This document shows, piece after piece, positions 1 to 11,054 of a stretch of 64,000 nucleotides of DNA. Below the pieces are notes generated by a model. The model saw only the letters and a program-made list of their open reading frames with translations. It searched no databases and was not told where the DNA came from. The number at the start of each line of letters is the position of its first letter. Positions within the stretch are counted from its first letter, which is position 1. Both the position numbers and the translations under genes were made by a program. The DNA comes from Myotis daubentonii (lineage: Eukaryota; Chordata; Mammalia; Chiroptera; Vespertilionidae), in the NCBI RefSeq assembly GCF_963259705.1, contig NC_081842.1, forward strand, positions 94,106,433 through 94,170,432. The letters are read 5' to 3'.

Positions 1-59
1 TTCACTCTCTAAAAATCAATGGAAAAAATATCCTCAGGTGAGGATTTAAAAAAAAAAAG
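1..59 (+). mobile_element. Ves SINE, 3' end only
   Basis: This is the 3' tail of a Ves SINE cut by the window edge. It has the pyrimidine-rich stretch, an AATCAATGGAAAA block, a TCCTCAGGTGAG block and an A-rich tail. The same tail variant occurs at 49852-50095 and, inverted, near 63108 and 63393, so this is one Ves subfamily. The tRNA-like head lies outside the window. Confidence 0.75.
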
Positions 60-86
60 TTTAGTAAATCAGAGCTTCATTGCTTA

Positions 87-1167
87 TCGTATACTAATAA
101 AAGAGAAAAATGGTAATTGGCGTACAACCGATACCTTTTTCATTGGCTAATCAGCGAGATATGCAAATTAACTGTCAGCCAAGATGGCGGCTGGCAGCCA
201 GGCAGCTGAGAATAGGAGGCTTGGTTGCCCCAGCGATGGGGAAAGTCAAGGATCCCCGCGGCTGCGGGGCTCTGAGCTCCTGAAGCAACAACTCCAAAAG
301 ATACAATGTTTCAATTATAGAAGCTAAAAGATGGCGGTTAATTTGCATACTCAGGCTCCAAGCAGAGCGAAGCCAAACAGCCCTGAAGCAGCAGGGCAGA
401 GAGGCCTCAGGGCCTGGGATCAGCGGAGCCGAGAGGCCTCCCGGCCCCGGTGATCAGTGGATCCGAGAGGCCTCCCGGCCCGGTGATCAGCGGAGTCGAG
501 AGGCCTCCCGGCCCCGGTGATCAGCGGAGTCCAGAGGCCTCCCGGCCCCTGTGATCAGCGGAGCCGAGAGGCCTCCCGGCCCCTGTGATCAGCGGAGTCC
601 AGAGGCCTCCCGGCCCGGACATCAGCGGAGCCGAGAGGCCTCCCGGCCCCTGTGATCAGCGGAGCCGAGAGGCCTCCCGGCCCCGGTGATCAGCGGAGTC
701 CAGAGGCCTCCCGGCCCGGACATCAGCGGAGCAGCGAGGCTTCCCAGCACCGGGATCAGTGTGACAGGATGCGGAGCTCCAACCCTCTGATCGGCCCTGC
801 TCTGTGCATGACAGGAGTGGCGCTGCAACCTCCCTATGGACCCTGCCTTGAGTGTGACAGGGGGTGGTGCTCCAACCCCCCAATCAGCCCTACCCTGAGC
901 ATGACTGAGGGTGGCATCGCAACCTCCCAATCCGCCCTGCTCTGTGCATGACAGGAGGCGGGGCCCCAACTCCCCAATGGGCCCTGCTCTGAGCCCGACC
1001 AGGGGTTACACCTAGGATTAGGCCTGCCCTCTGCTACCCGGGAGCAGGCCTAAACCAGCAGGTCCTTATCTCCTGATGGGTCCCAGACTGTGAGAGGGCA
1101 CAGGCCAGGCTGAGGGACCTCCTCTCCCAACCCCGAGTGCACAAATTTTTGTGCACCGGGCCTCTAG
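87..1167 (+). mobile_element. Non-autonomous HeliBat Helitron
   Basis: The 5' end is TC followed by TATACTAATAAAAGAG. The 3' end is CTAG followed by host T, with a GTGCAC...GTGCAC palindrome about 10 bp upstream. There is no target-site duplication, as usual for rolling-circle elements. The interior has the Helitron block 'cattggctaatcag', then GC-rich tandem repeats. No Rep or helicase frame is present. Confidence 0.9.
415..765 (+). repeat. GC-rich tandem repeat inside Helitron
   Basis: About ten imperfect copies of a unit of roughly 30 bp built around 'gaggcctcccggcccc' plus 'gtgatcagcggag'. Copies differ in one or two bases. Open frames on both strands here come from the repeat and are not taken as genes. 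Confidence 0.85.
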
Positions 1168-1616
1168 TTGTTAATAATATACCATAAGAAATATGTAAGT
1201 GAAAAAACTAAACTTATTGACAACAGCTGCCCTTTGCCACTACAGGAAGCCATTATTGTTTCTCTAGCAAAAATACCGGTGCTTTTATATTGTACATTCA
1301 GTTCATATCCCAATTTTTTTCAGTTATCCTAATTTATTACAGCATGTATGTATTTAATAAGCATTTTAATGACTGCATAGTTATCCATTTCTTACTTGTG
1401 GAAATTTAGATTGTTTTCATTTTTTGATGTTATTAATAAAGTTGTGCTAATCTAATTTCTTCCTCCCCTTCTGGATAGGAAAGTTTGTACATGCTGTTTT
1501 AATGTTAAAGTCCGATAGAATTACTGAGGTAATTTCTAGGTTTATTTTTTTACTCTTCTTAAGTATTTTCATCATTTTTGATTGTATGTATTACCTATAT
1601 ATAATTAATGAGATTA
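1168..1616. other. AT-rich spacer, nothing recognised
   Basis: AT-rich sequence between two Helitrons. I see no coding frame, tRNA or known repeat. Confidence 0.6.
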
Positions 1617-2089
1617 TCCTATATAATAATAGACAAACATGGTAATTAACCGTATCTCTGACACGCTTCCCATTGGCTAATCAGGGCGATATGCAAATTA
1701 ACTGACAACCAAGATGGCGGCCAGCAGCCAGGCAGCTGAAGAGAACAGGAGGCTTGCTTGCTCCAGTGATGGAGGAAGCCAAGGTTCCCCGCCTGCTGCT
1801 GCCGGCCTCTGAGCTGCACTCTAAGAAACAATGTTGCAATTATAGAAGCTAACAATCCCTAGAACCCTGCTTTCGGCCAGCGGGGCTTCAGCCAGCAGGA
1901 TCGCAACAGTGTTTCAATTATAGAATCCAAACAAACCCAGATCCCTGCTTTCAGCAGCCAGCCTCAGAGTTAAAGCTGGCTCTCAGCTCCAGTGACAGCC
2001 ATAGAAGGTAAATAAATCCCAGAATAAAAAATAAGAAAAAAGAATAAAAGGAGAAGTTAGGAGCTTCAGTCGCCCACCAGCCTGAAAAC

Positions 2090-2310
2090 GGCCCTCAGCC
2101 CCTCATCCAGACTGGCCAGGCACCCCAGTGGGGACCCCCACCTTGAAGAGGGTGTGATCAGCTGAAAACAGCCATCATCCCCTCATCCAGGCTGACCAGG
2201 TACCCCAGTGGGAACCCCTACCCTTAAGGGGGTGCGGGCAACCTAAAAACGGCCCTCAGCCCCTCACACAGACTGGCCAGGCACCCCAGTGGGGACCCCC
2301 AACCTGAAGC
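2090..2310 (+). repeat. About 80-bp tandem repeat in Helitron
   Basis: Roughly three copies of a unit containing 'cagcccctcatccag', 'ggccaggcaccccag' and 'tggggaccccca'. The same unit is tandemly repeated in the Helitron at 7398-8165, so the two elements share this internal module. Confidence 0.75.
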
Positions 2311-2364
2311 AACAAGATGGTGGCTAATTTGCATACTGAAGGCAGGCTGCAGCGGGCAAGGCTT

Positions 2365-2760
2365 TCCACGGTGCGGGACTGGATCTGTGACCCTGCGGGT
2401 GGGGGGCAGCACTTGAGGCTGTCCGCGGTCTGGGACCCGGATCTGTGACCTGGCAGATGGGGGGCAGTGCTTGAGGCTGTCTGATGTCCCAGGACCCGGA
2501 TCTGTGACCCTGCCGGGCAGGGGACAGCACTTGAGGCTGTCCATGGTCAGGGACCCGGATCCATGACCTGGCGGGCAAGGGCAGCACTTGAGGCTGTCCG
2601 CAGTCTGGGACCCGAATCTGTGACCTGGCAGGCGGGGGGCAGTGCTTGAGGCTGTCCACGGTCCCAGGACCTGGATCTGTGACCCTGCTGGGCGGGGGGC
2701 AGTGCTTGAGGCTGTCCGCAGGCCAGGGACCCGGATCCATGACCCTTCCCGGCGGGGCGG
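2365..2760 (+). repeat. About 58-bp GC-rich tandem repeat
   Basis: Six to seven copies of a unit with 'ggatctgtgaccctg', 'gggcagcacttgaggctgtc' and 'ggtctgggaccc'. Copies differ by substitutions and small indels. Frames on both strands run through it only because the unit lacks stops. Confidence 0.85.
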
Positions 2761-2921
2761 CAGCTCGCACAGGGTCGGATTGGCTTGGGTTGGGCAGGGC
2801 AGGACGCCTGGCTTCCACCCAGCCCCAGTCACTCTGGGCAGGTGAGCAGCGCAGAAAGCCTCTGGACAGGGGAGGCAGGCCAGCGGAGGGCGGCCTGTAC
2901 TCCCCACATAGTGGTGGTGAC

Positions 2922-3068
2922 AGCTGTGAGCGCGCCAAGTGGAGCCTGCAGGCTGAGCTGAAGTAGCGCCTGCAGGCCATCAGCGCCCAGGAGTGGCTGC
3001 TCAAGATCCGCCTCCTGGCCCAGAAGGTGCAGGATCGCAGGGACAGCCACCATGGCGGGCCAGACTGA
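2922..3068 (+). pseudogene. Possible captured coding fragment, coiled-coil-like
   Basis: One frame reads about 48 residues rich in Glu, Gln, Leu, Arg and Lys with heptad-like leucines (parts: CERAKWSLQAELK, then RLQAISAQEWLLKIRLLAQK). It is broken by one TAG after AELK and ends at a TGA. Composition and codon use differ from the repeats around it, as expected of an exon fragment picked up by the Helitron. I cannot name the parent gene. It could be a chance frame in GC-rich DNA. Confidence 0.4.
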
Positions 3069-3354
3069 TGTCCCCCTGGCCACACCACGGGGGTTTGTGG
3101 ATCTGCAAAGCCAGAGGCCTCTGGTGTGCACATCCCCCTCTGGCATGCGAACATCCCCCAGCACACTGTCACCTTCCCGCGCCTGCAACAGTTGCAAACC
3201 AAGGCGTGCACAAGTTCCCCCCGCCTCTCCACCACACTTCCATCAACCCAGCATGCCTAACACCCCCACAGGATGTGCACACATCCCCTCTGATGGACTC
3301 ATGTCCTTTGGAGAGTGTCTGGGTGTTCTGGGTGCTGAGGGTGGGTGCCTGTGA
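3052..3354 (+). other. Short open frame with strong Kozak start
   Basis: A 100-codon frame begins at gccaccATGg, a textbook mammalian initiation context, 130 bp into the captured segment. The protein is Pro/Ser/Thr-rich with short internal repeats and has no domain I recognise. It overlaps the coiled-coil-like fragment in another frame. Most likely it is a chance frame or 5'-leader material from the captured locus. Confidence 0.25.
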
Positions 3355-3852
3355 GATGACAGTGAGAGGGCGGCGTGGTGATGCCCTGTTCCCACGGAGG
3401 CCAGTGAAGCTATGAGATCACCTCTGGGGGGTTAATGCAGGTGCTGAGGCGGGAGCAGATGCAGACAGACACATCTGGTGGGCAAGGGTGGCCCTCACTG
3501 AGGTGCCTTCAGTCAGCGTTCAAGATCAAGAACCCAGAGGTGGAGAGGAATTCCGTCCTCTCAGTGAAACAGTGGGATAGTCGGGGCGACTGTAGAGGAA
3601 GAATGTGCACTTTGGGTGCCAGCACCCATGAGTGAAGGCTGCCCTGACTGAGCCTCGCTTGCTTGGGGCCTAGCTCATTCCTGCCGGGCAGCGGGTGACA
3701 GGACGTGCTTTTCCGAATTAATGAGAGAAAACGTTGATTCTCCTGCTGCCCAGGAAGGTGGAAAGTGAAGTGGGGAGACATGGGGAGTGAGCGAGGTTCC
3801 CTGTCTGGGGGTTCCAAATCTGCTGTTGGTTTCTTTCACCACTGACTAGAGA

Positions 3853-3965
3853 TATACAGGGTGTCCCCCCCAAAATGTATACACACTTTGAATACCTACT
3901 AATTCCAATGGTTTTAAGCATAAGAAAGAAACAACAATGGAGCTGTTATCTGTTAAAAGTGTGGG
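3853..3965 (+). mobile_element. Mariner-like terminal fragment
   Basis: The sequence 'tacagggtgtccccccc' followed by 'aaaatgtatacacactttg' resembles the outer end of a mariner-type terminal repeat. I do not see the opposite end. It sits at the 3' edge of the DNA carried by the Helitron, either inserted there or captured with it. Confidence 0.4.
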
Positions 3966-4087
3966 CACAAACAGGTAGTTGGACATTCCCTGAGGGGTCT
4001 CAGATTGGAAAGGGTGAAGGCCAGACTGAGGGGCCCCTTTCCTCTCCCCCTACCCCAGTGCATGAATTTCGTGCACCAGGCTACTAG

Positions 4088-5110
4088 TTTTTAAATAATA
4101 TGCATGGACCTTACCTATGAATTAAAACATTTATACCACTAAATAATAATGGACACTCATTTTTTTTAATGTACAGAGCTGATGGTGATAAAAACACACG
4201 CACACAACATTTATGTAGGTTCTGGTAAATTAATTAATTAATTAAATTTTAAAAAAGAAAAAAAAAATCACTCCAAAGAAAAGTCTCTAAAATAGTTTGA
4301 GAAAGTTAGCATACTTACAATTCCCAAAGCAATTACTCAATGCAAAAAAAGCTTACGTAATATATGGAATTTCATGTGGCCATGTTGCTCTTATTTATAT
4401 TACAATGTTACAAGGTAGAAGAATTAACACGACTTGGGTTAAGTAAATTGTACTCAATGTCTTGAAAATTGTAGTTGCCTGATAACTATAGAAAGTAGAC
4501 ACTTGCAATTTTCTAAATTGCTTGAGTGCCTATTTGCAGAGAATTTTTTCCCCTGGACCTCATTAAGTAAATTACTGTTTTTTAGCCTACCCATCGTTTC
4601 TTTGTGCTTACCCAAGTAGCTTTGGAGAGACAACTCCCAAAGAAAGTGGACAATTGTTAGCTCCATGCGTGGTGAGAATAAATAATTCCCAGTGATCAAT
4701 TTTGCACAGCATCATTATGATATCTCTCATTTTGCTCCTGGAAAAGACTCAACAATTCCATGAGGATATATAATTTAACCCACTCTTACTTTGTTTATAG
4801 TTTTTTGTCTGTTTTTCCGTTTTACATAAAATAGAAACATCAACATATTTAGTTACCCTTAATAAAATATTTCATATATATTTACTGTACTCTACTTTTA
4901 AAAACTGTCATGAATTTTATGTATGCAAGGAAAACTTTTCCAACATAATTAACAAGACAGAATGCGAAACAAAAAGACTTTGTGGCACTCTTCAGCATTT
5001 GAAATATGTCTTTTTCCATTGATTTTCAAAAATAGGATAGATGTTTATCAAGAATTTAGAAGTATCAAACCAACATCTATGCATATTTGTAACATGAATA
5101 AGAGACAAAT
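4088..5110. other. AT-rich DNA, no gene seen
   Basis: AT-rich, with a short TTAATTAA-type run near 4225. All six frames are short. No repeat family recognised. Confidence 0.6.
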
Positions 5111-5288
5111 AGCCCTAGCCAGTTTGGCTTGGTAGACTGAAGGTCTCTGGTTTGATTCTGGTCAAAGCCACATGCCGGGGTTTTGGGCATGATCCCCAGT
5201 AGGGGGCACGCAGGATGTAGCTGATCAATGAATCTCTTTCATCATTGATGTTTCTTTCTCTCCCTTCCTCTCTTAAATCAATACATAT
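5111..5288 (+). mobile_element. Ves SINE with a shortened head
   Basis: It begins 'gccctagccagtttggct' and has the B-box-like 'ggtttgattc', the CACATGCC and 'gatccccagtaggggg' blocks and the CT-rich tail with AAATCAATA. About 30 bp between the A-box and B-box regions are missing, so its internal promoter is probably damaged. The Helitron fusion at 5290 begins at its tail. Confidence 0.88.
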
Positions 5289-5289
5289 A

Positions 5290-5605
5290 TCCTATATAAT
5301 AAATGACAAGAATGACCAGAGACCAGAACGACCATGGCCCCTCACCCCAGCCAGCCACCCACCAGTGAGGGGTTAGGGGCGATCAGGCAGGCAGAGGGAT
5401 TAGGGGCAATCAGGCAGGCAGGGAGTGGTTATGGGCGATCAGGCAGGCAGGTTGACCGGTTGACTGTCTGCCCCCTGGTGATCAGTGCATGTCATAGTGA
5501 GCAATTGAGTGGCCTTAGCATATCATTAGCATATTACCCGTTGATTGGTTGAATGGCCGGCCAGTCGACCGGACACTTAGCATACTAAACTTTTATTATA
5601 TAGGA
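5290..5605. mobile_element. Two Helitron 5' ends joined head to head
   Basis: The left end reads TCCTATATAATAAATGACAA on the plus strand. The right end reads TCCTATATAATAAAAG on the minus strand, so both outer edges are Helitron 5' ends and no 3' hairpin lies between. The minus-strand part resembles the 5' region at 23690. The right edge directly abuts the 3' CTAG of the next Helitron. Confidence 0.75.
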
Positions 5606-6168
5606 CTAGAGGCCCAGTGCACAAAATTCAGGCATGGAGGGGGTGTTCTTTGGGAGATGTCCAACTGCAGAAGGGATTGGGCCTAAATTTGCAGTCGTAC
5701 ATCCCTCTCACAATCCAGGACTGCTGGCTCCTAACCACTAGCCTGCCTGCCTGCCTGATTGCCACTAACCACTCTGCCTCCCAGCCTGATAGCCCCCTAA
5801 CTGCTCCCCTGCCAGCCTGATTGATGCCTAACTGCTCCCCTTCTGGCTCAATCACCTCCCACTGGCCTCCCCCGCGGGTGTGAGGGGACTGGGGGACTGA
5901 GGCTGGATGAGGCTGGATGCTGCGGGGACTGGGTAAGGCAGGTCTGAGGGGACTGGGGAACTCCGGCTGGATGAAGCGCACAGTGCCTGCTGCCCCCCGG
6001 CGGGGCTGAGGGGACTGAGGCTGGATGAGATGGGCCTGAGGGGGCTGGGGGACTCCAGCTGGACGAGGTGGGGCTGTAGGGACTGGGCACCGCCATCTTG
6101 TGGCTGTGGGCACTGCCATCTTGTGAGGGTGTGATGGTCAATTAGCATATTCCCTCTTTATTAGATAG
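5606..6168 (-). mobile_element. Non-autonomous HeliBat Helitron
   Basis: On the minus strand the 3' end is the hairpin followed by GGGCCTCTAG, at the left edge. The 5' end at the right reads CCTATCTAATAAAGAG with the leading T mutated. The interior has the 'ctgcctgcctgattgcc' block and repeats of 'gaggggactgggg'. Frames on both strands are repeat-driven. Confidence 0.88.
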
Positions 6169-7087
6169 GCTATTTTTCATCATCGTTGTAACAAAATGAA
6201 TTTAAACAAGACAGCATTATTCATGGACCTGTTGTACATAGTACATGTTTATCAATAATGCAACCTAAAATATATATTTTTTTAATCTGAGGTTGGTTCA
6301 TTGTGTAGATGCAGAACCAGTGGATATGGAAGGCTGACTATAATTATTATTTCTTATTTAAATGCATGCAATATTATTTTCTACTTTTTATGTTTAAACT
6401 GTTATGTTTTATGAGTAATGTACAGTTGACATTTCTTAAGTACAACTAATCACTCTAAGTTATAAAAACTCTAAGTTGAAATTGTGTTTCACAGTGTCTT
6501 GTGTCAAGAGGTGTCTCAAGTATACATAAGGTAAAATGTTCACCCTCAGTGCTTACCATAAAACCTTGCCCCATCACCTCTCAAAACAGGTGACCTGGAG
6601 TAATAGAACAACTTTAGAATACCTCAGAAGTTAGGTTTTCATAGCATTCTACTTGATGATTAAATCTGCAAAGTAAATCTATTTCATCTGTGTAATTTAT
6701 TATCTGTCTTTTTATAAACCAAATTATAATGGGATGCCTAAAATATAAATGTTATTACATTAACAAACATCTTTATAGTATAACTATAATAAGGACTGGA
6801 CACTTTCAGGTGAATGTACATATCCAATACTTAACTGGACTCAACTGTTTCTAGTCATGGAATATCATAAAGAATAAGCTGAACTGTGCACCATATTTAT
6901 ATGTAACCAAAATGGTTTCCTTTGTGTAGTTAATCTCCGAATGTGGACAAAGACATGGCATCTTCTATGTATCTTCAGTCTGGTCTACCCATGTACTATT
7001 TCCATATATTTTGAAGTATCCTTGTGCTTGTTTTTTTCCCATGTGACTCTACTTTTGTTTAAAGGTATTTTGGCATTATGTGTTTAT
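6169..7087. other. AT-rich DNA with an old DNA-transposon scrap
   Basis: Mostly unassigned. At about 6288-6345 the sequence 'gaggttggttcattgtg' plus 'cagaaccagtggatatgg' looks like the end of an ancient Tigger/MER2-type element. No coding frame is supported. Confidence 0.5.
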
Positions 7088-7190
7088 TTACTCATTTATT
7101 TATTTTTATTGTTTAAAGTATTGCAGGTGGCCCCCTGTTTCCCCATTGACCCACTTCATCATCTATATGTTTATTTTTAAATGTAGTTTG
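7088..7190 (-). mobile_element. L1 3' end, short antisense fragment
   Basis: A T-rich left edge, then 'aagtattgcaggtggccccc' and 'ccccattgaccc'. This matches the reverse complement of the bat L1 3' UTR and resembles 26637-26830 and 35440-35730. Confidence 0.6.
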
Positions 7191-7397
7191 AGATCAAAAC
7201 ATCCTTAAGCCTCAAGTCATAAAGTTTGCCTGCCTGAAAATTGACTGCCTGATTATCTATCAGCTACAAAGCATGTGTCTCTCACATCCTTCCTTTATCA
7301 AACTAATATTAAGTTCTTCATTCATTGGTTGCAAAGTACCATAAATATTTAATAGATTATATTATTGCAATGGATGTGTTTACTATCAACTTATTCA

Positions 7398-8165
7398 TCT
7401 TATCTAATAAAAGAGAAACATGCAAATTGACTATACCTCCACTACATTCACAAGCCACGCCCACCAGCCAATCAGGAGCGAGTATGCAAATAAACACAAC
7501 CAAGATGGTGGTGGCCATGAAGCTGGAGCAAACAGGAGGCTTGGGTTTCCCCTGGCGATGGAGGAAGCCAAGCTTCCCACCTGCCCTGGCCGGCTGTGGG
7601 CTCCACTCAAGGCTACAAAGTTTCAATTATAGAAGGTAAATAAATCCCAGATGCCTGCTTCTAGCCACTGTGGCCTCTGCTCAAGGAGGGTCTGGGAGCC
7701 TGGGTTGCCCCAGGCTGTGGCCAGCCTGCAAACAGACAGCCACCCCTCAACCAATCTGGCCACACCCCCCAGGTGGGTCTCCCATTCTGAAAGGGGTATA
7801 GCCAGCCTGCAAACAGCTCTCAGCCCCTCACCCAGGCTGGCTACACCCTCATGGGGTAGGGTCCCTGCTTGGGGGCTTGGCCAGCCTGCAAACAGCCATT
7901 AGCCCCTCACCCAGGCTGGCCAGGCGCCCCACCGGCGCCCTCCACCCTGAAGGGGGTGTGACAAGCTTGAAAACAGCCCTCAGTCCCTCACCCAGGCTGG
8001 CCACACACCCCCAGTGGGGACCCTCACTCTATGGAGGTGTGTCTGGCCTGAAAACCACCACAGGCCCCTCGCCCAGACCACCCCACACCCCAAGGGAACC
8101 CCCACCCTGATCTGGGACACCTTCAGGGAAAACCAGCCAGCCCCCACCTGTGCACCAGGCCTCTA
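7398..8165 (+). mobile_element. Helitron, first of a head-to-tail pair
   Basis: The 5' end is TCTTATCTAATAAAAGAG. The 3' end is GTGCACCAGGCCTCTA with the last G of CTAG lost, and the next Helitron starts on the following base. The interior has about five copies of a 78-bp unit ('cagcccctcacccaggctgg') shared with 2090-2310. Confidence 0.87.
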
Positions 8166-9057
8166 TCTATACTAATAAAAGGGTAATATGCTAATTAGAC
8201 TGGGAGACCTTCCAGGAGACCTTCCGGACGTTCTTCTGGACAAAGCCATGGTGGCAGGGCCAACGTAGAGCCAGATAGAGGCCAAGAGGGGAGGGCAGCA
8301 CTAGCCAGTTAGGCTCAGTGGATAGAACATTGGCCTGCAGACTGAAGGGTCCCAGGTTCAATTCCGGCCAAGGGCACATGCCTGGGTTGTGGGCTTGATC
8401 CCCCGTGGGGGGTATGCAGGAGGCAGCCGATTGATGTTTCTCTCTCATCATTGATGTTTTTATCTCTCTCTCCCTCTTCCTTCCTCTCTGAAATCAATAA
8501 AGAAATGTATTAAAAAATAAAGAGGGGAGGGGAGTTATGGATCAGCTTGGTGGAGGGCGGGGCCATTTGGGGGTAAGCAGACCACCAGGGGGGCCAGTTT
8601 GGGGCAAGCAGGCCATCAGTGGAGATCAGTTGGAGGTGATCAGGACAGCGGCGGGGGGGGCAGTTTGGAGTGAGCAGGCAAGAAAGGGGGGAGTTGGGGT
8701 TGAGCAGTCCAGTGGGGAGGGAAGGTGGAGGCAAGCAGGTTAGCAGGAGGGACAGTTGGGGGTGATCAGGCTGATGGGGGGAATTTGGAGGAAAGCAGGC
8801 TAGCAGCGGAAGGCAGTTAGAGGTGAGCAGGCTGGAAGCAGAGTGGTTAGGGGCAATCAGGCAGGCAGGCAAGCAGGTGAGTAGTTAGGAGCCAGCAGTC
8901 CTGGATTGCGAGAGGGATGTCCGACTGCCAGTTTAGGCCCGATCCCTGTAAACTGGCAGTAGGACATCCTTCGAGAGGTCCCAGTTTGGAGAGGGTGCAG
9001 GGCAGGCTGAGGAACACCCCCTACCCCGTGCATGAATTTCATGCACCGGGTCACTAG
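8166..9057 (+). mobile_element. Helitron, second of a head-to-tail pair
   Basis: It starts TCTATACTAATAAAAGGG directly at the end of the previous Helitron and ends with a hairpin ('catgaatttcatg') and CTAG. A 21-bp-arm palindrome lies about 90 bp before the 3' end (8915-8969). A Ves SINE is inserted near the 5' end, so the SINE is younger than this Helitron. Confidence 0.9.
8296..8520 (+). mobile_element. Ves SINE in Helitron, with duplication
   Basis: A full-length Ves SINE with A-box-like 'ggctcagtggatagaac', B-box-like 'ggttcaattcc', CT-rich region, AAATCAATAAA and an A-rich tail. It is flanked by an 11-bp direct repeat (agaggggaggg at 8285-8295 and 8521-8531), the duplication expected from L1-machinery insertion. 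Confidence 0.92.
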
Positions 9058-9640
9058 TTCTTTATATAAAACTGGTTTTCATTTCTCAACATATTTTTAT
9101 TTGAAAAAATTGTTTAAATATTTTGGGTTGGATCATAATTTCTTCCACTAAAATATATGAAAATATTTCACTCACCTAATGGCTTTTTTGTATGTGACAG
9201 ATAGTTTAGAAACAATTAAAATAAAAACATGAGAGACAGTCATCATTTGCAGCACAAAATATAAGAACTAAACTTACCATTGATTCTCAGTAGCCAAGAA
9301 AAAAGATCTATTTATTCAAAGCAGGCTTGAGAGCAAATGATGTTATATTTGAGGGAGAGGAAATGAATGAGAAAAATTAACATAAAAACACTTTGACATT
9401 TATAACAATAAATATTTAGTTACATTTATTCAATAAAAGAATAAATGAGAAGCAGTTTTCTTAGTAAAATGAACTACCAAATTATGTTTATAAAATTCAA
9501 AATTCATTGATATGTACCCAATATTGAAAGTCACGGCAGTATTGTATCAAAATCTAACATACTATATATTATAGTTGAATTATAATATGGCTTATACAAA
9601 ATACTGCTGTGGTTAATAATTTTTATTGTTTTATAAATGT
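9058..9640. other. AT-rich DNA, nothing recognised
   Basis: No supported frame or repeat. Poly-A and poly-T runs only. Confidence 0.6.
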
Positions 9641-9770
9641 GTTCCCCACTGAAATGTAATAATTCTGAGAATAGTAATCCTCACTATTTTTGTTAACTCG
9701 TATAATTCAAGCATATAGTAGGCACTCAATGAATATTTATTGAATGAATGAATGGATGGATGAATAGACT
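9641..9770 (+). mobile_element. MIR/L2-type ancient repeat end
   Basis: The block 'catatagtaggcactcaatg' followed by 'aatatttattgaatgaatg' is the conserved 3' end shared by mammalian MIR and L2 elements. Confidence 0.65.
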
Positions 9771-9890
9771 ACTAATGTTATTATGCAATTAGATTTTGTC
9801 TATGTATACTTGTAATCAAATTTATTTCTATTATTTAGGTTTGAACAACTAATAGCTAGAATAAAAATTGAGATTAACAATATTAACATA

Positions 9891-11054
9891 GAGAGATTCC
9901 AAAATGGCTGCTGAGTAAGTGGCAGCTACACCGACAACCCAACCAGGACCAAACTGGAATTACAACTAAAATATAGAAAAATAATCCTCAATAATCAACT
10001 GAAGACTACCTGGAGAGAAGCCTGGTAACCAAGGTCAAAAAGCAGAGACCACATGGAGACTGGTAGGAAGTGCTGAGGCACAAAAGGGCTGGCAAGGCCC
10101 CCACAAACAGAAGCTGAACTCCTGGAGGGATATCTCAGCTTTGGGGGGATCTCACTGAGAACTCTGGAGTCTCAATCCAAAGCTGGGCCTCCCCAGCCCA
10201 GAGCACGGGAACTGAGAAAAGTGTCCACATAAAATCTGACTGTGAAAAGCAGCATGTTTGCGATCTGACTGTGAGAGAAGGCTGGAAATGCAGGCATCCC
10301 CTTAAAGGGCCAACACAGAAAATTTCATGTGCAGCCACTCACCTTGGGCTCTGGCAGAGGGAGGGCAGAGTGGACTAGAGCTATGTGAACAGAATACAGG
10401 ACTGGGGGCTCTGGGGTTAGTGGTCATAAGACAGCCACCCTGGTTTTCTGTGCTGAGCCATTCCCTCACACTGCAGAGGACATCTTTCTCCAGCAGATCT
10501 TTACCATCCAGGCAGTTTTTGCCTGGAGGGTGAGGGGGGAAGCAATTTCCCTACCCTATTGTAAAACCTCTCACCACACACCCCGGATGATAGCCTGAGT
10601 TTAATCAAGACTGTATATCAACCAGACTGCAGGAAGCAGATCTCTGGAGGCTTTGAATCTTTGCCTGATCTTCTTCTGGGCCCAGGACTAAGAAAAGTAA
10701 CCCCTGGTGCACATTTTGGTCTTTACCCCAGGCACGCAGCCTCAGCAGAGGGAGCCACAAGCTGTGGATTGTTGATAGCTCCAAACAGGGTACTAGGGCC
10801 AGCCATAAACAACATCTGTCATTGACCTGTACTAGAGATTAGGAGTCATAATTGATCTACCCAATACATAGAACCAAAGCCAAACAGGCAGCCAAAACAG
10901 GGTGGGGAAAAAAACAACAAAAAACAAACAAAAAAACACAACAAAGAAACAATGAAAGAACAAGAGAATTCTCCAGAGAAAAAGCTAAATGAAATGGAGA
11001 TAAGAAATTTATCATATATAGGGTTAGAATAATGATTACAGGGTTCTCAATAGC
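9891..11054 (+). mobile_element. L1 5' UTR of the host element
   Basis: It begins near the typical L1 start ('ccaaaatggctgctgag') and runs through 'gagaccacatggagactgg' to the ORF1 start region. The related 5' end at 14157-15372 aligns with it block by block, which supports the assignment. It would hold the internal promoter, now decayed. Confidence 0.75.

Larger units (their letters stand above)
1617..4087 (+). mobile_element. 2.5-kb Helitron carrying non-Helitron DNA
   Basis: It starts with TCCTATATAATAATAG, carries the usual block near 1670-1700, and ends in a GTGCAC-type hairpin and CTAG before host T. It is over twice the length of most copies here. In order it holds the 5' region, an approximately 80-bp tandem repeat, an approximately 58-bp tandem repeat, about 1.1 kb of GC-rich DNA unlike the other Helitrons, a mariner-like end, and the Helitron 3' end. 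The GC-rich part is best read as captured genomic DNA (see findings). Confidence 0.85.

Noticed and set aside
2224..3235. 227- and 303-codon minus-strand frames
   Set aside because: They run through the GC-rich 58-bp repeat of a Helitron and have no domain or splice context. The plus-strand coiled-coil-like piece is the only part that looks like coding DNA.
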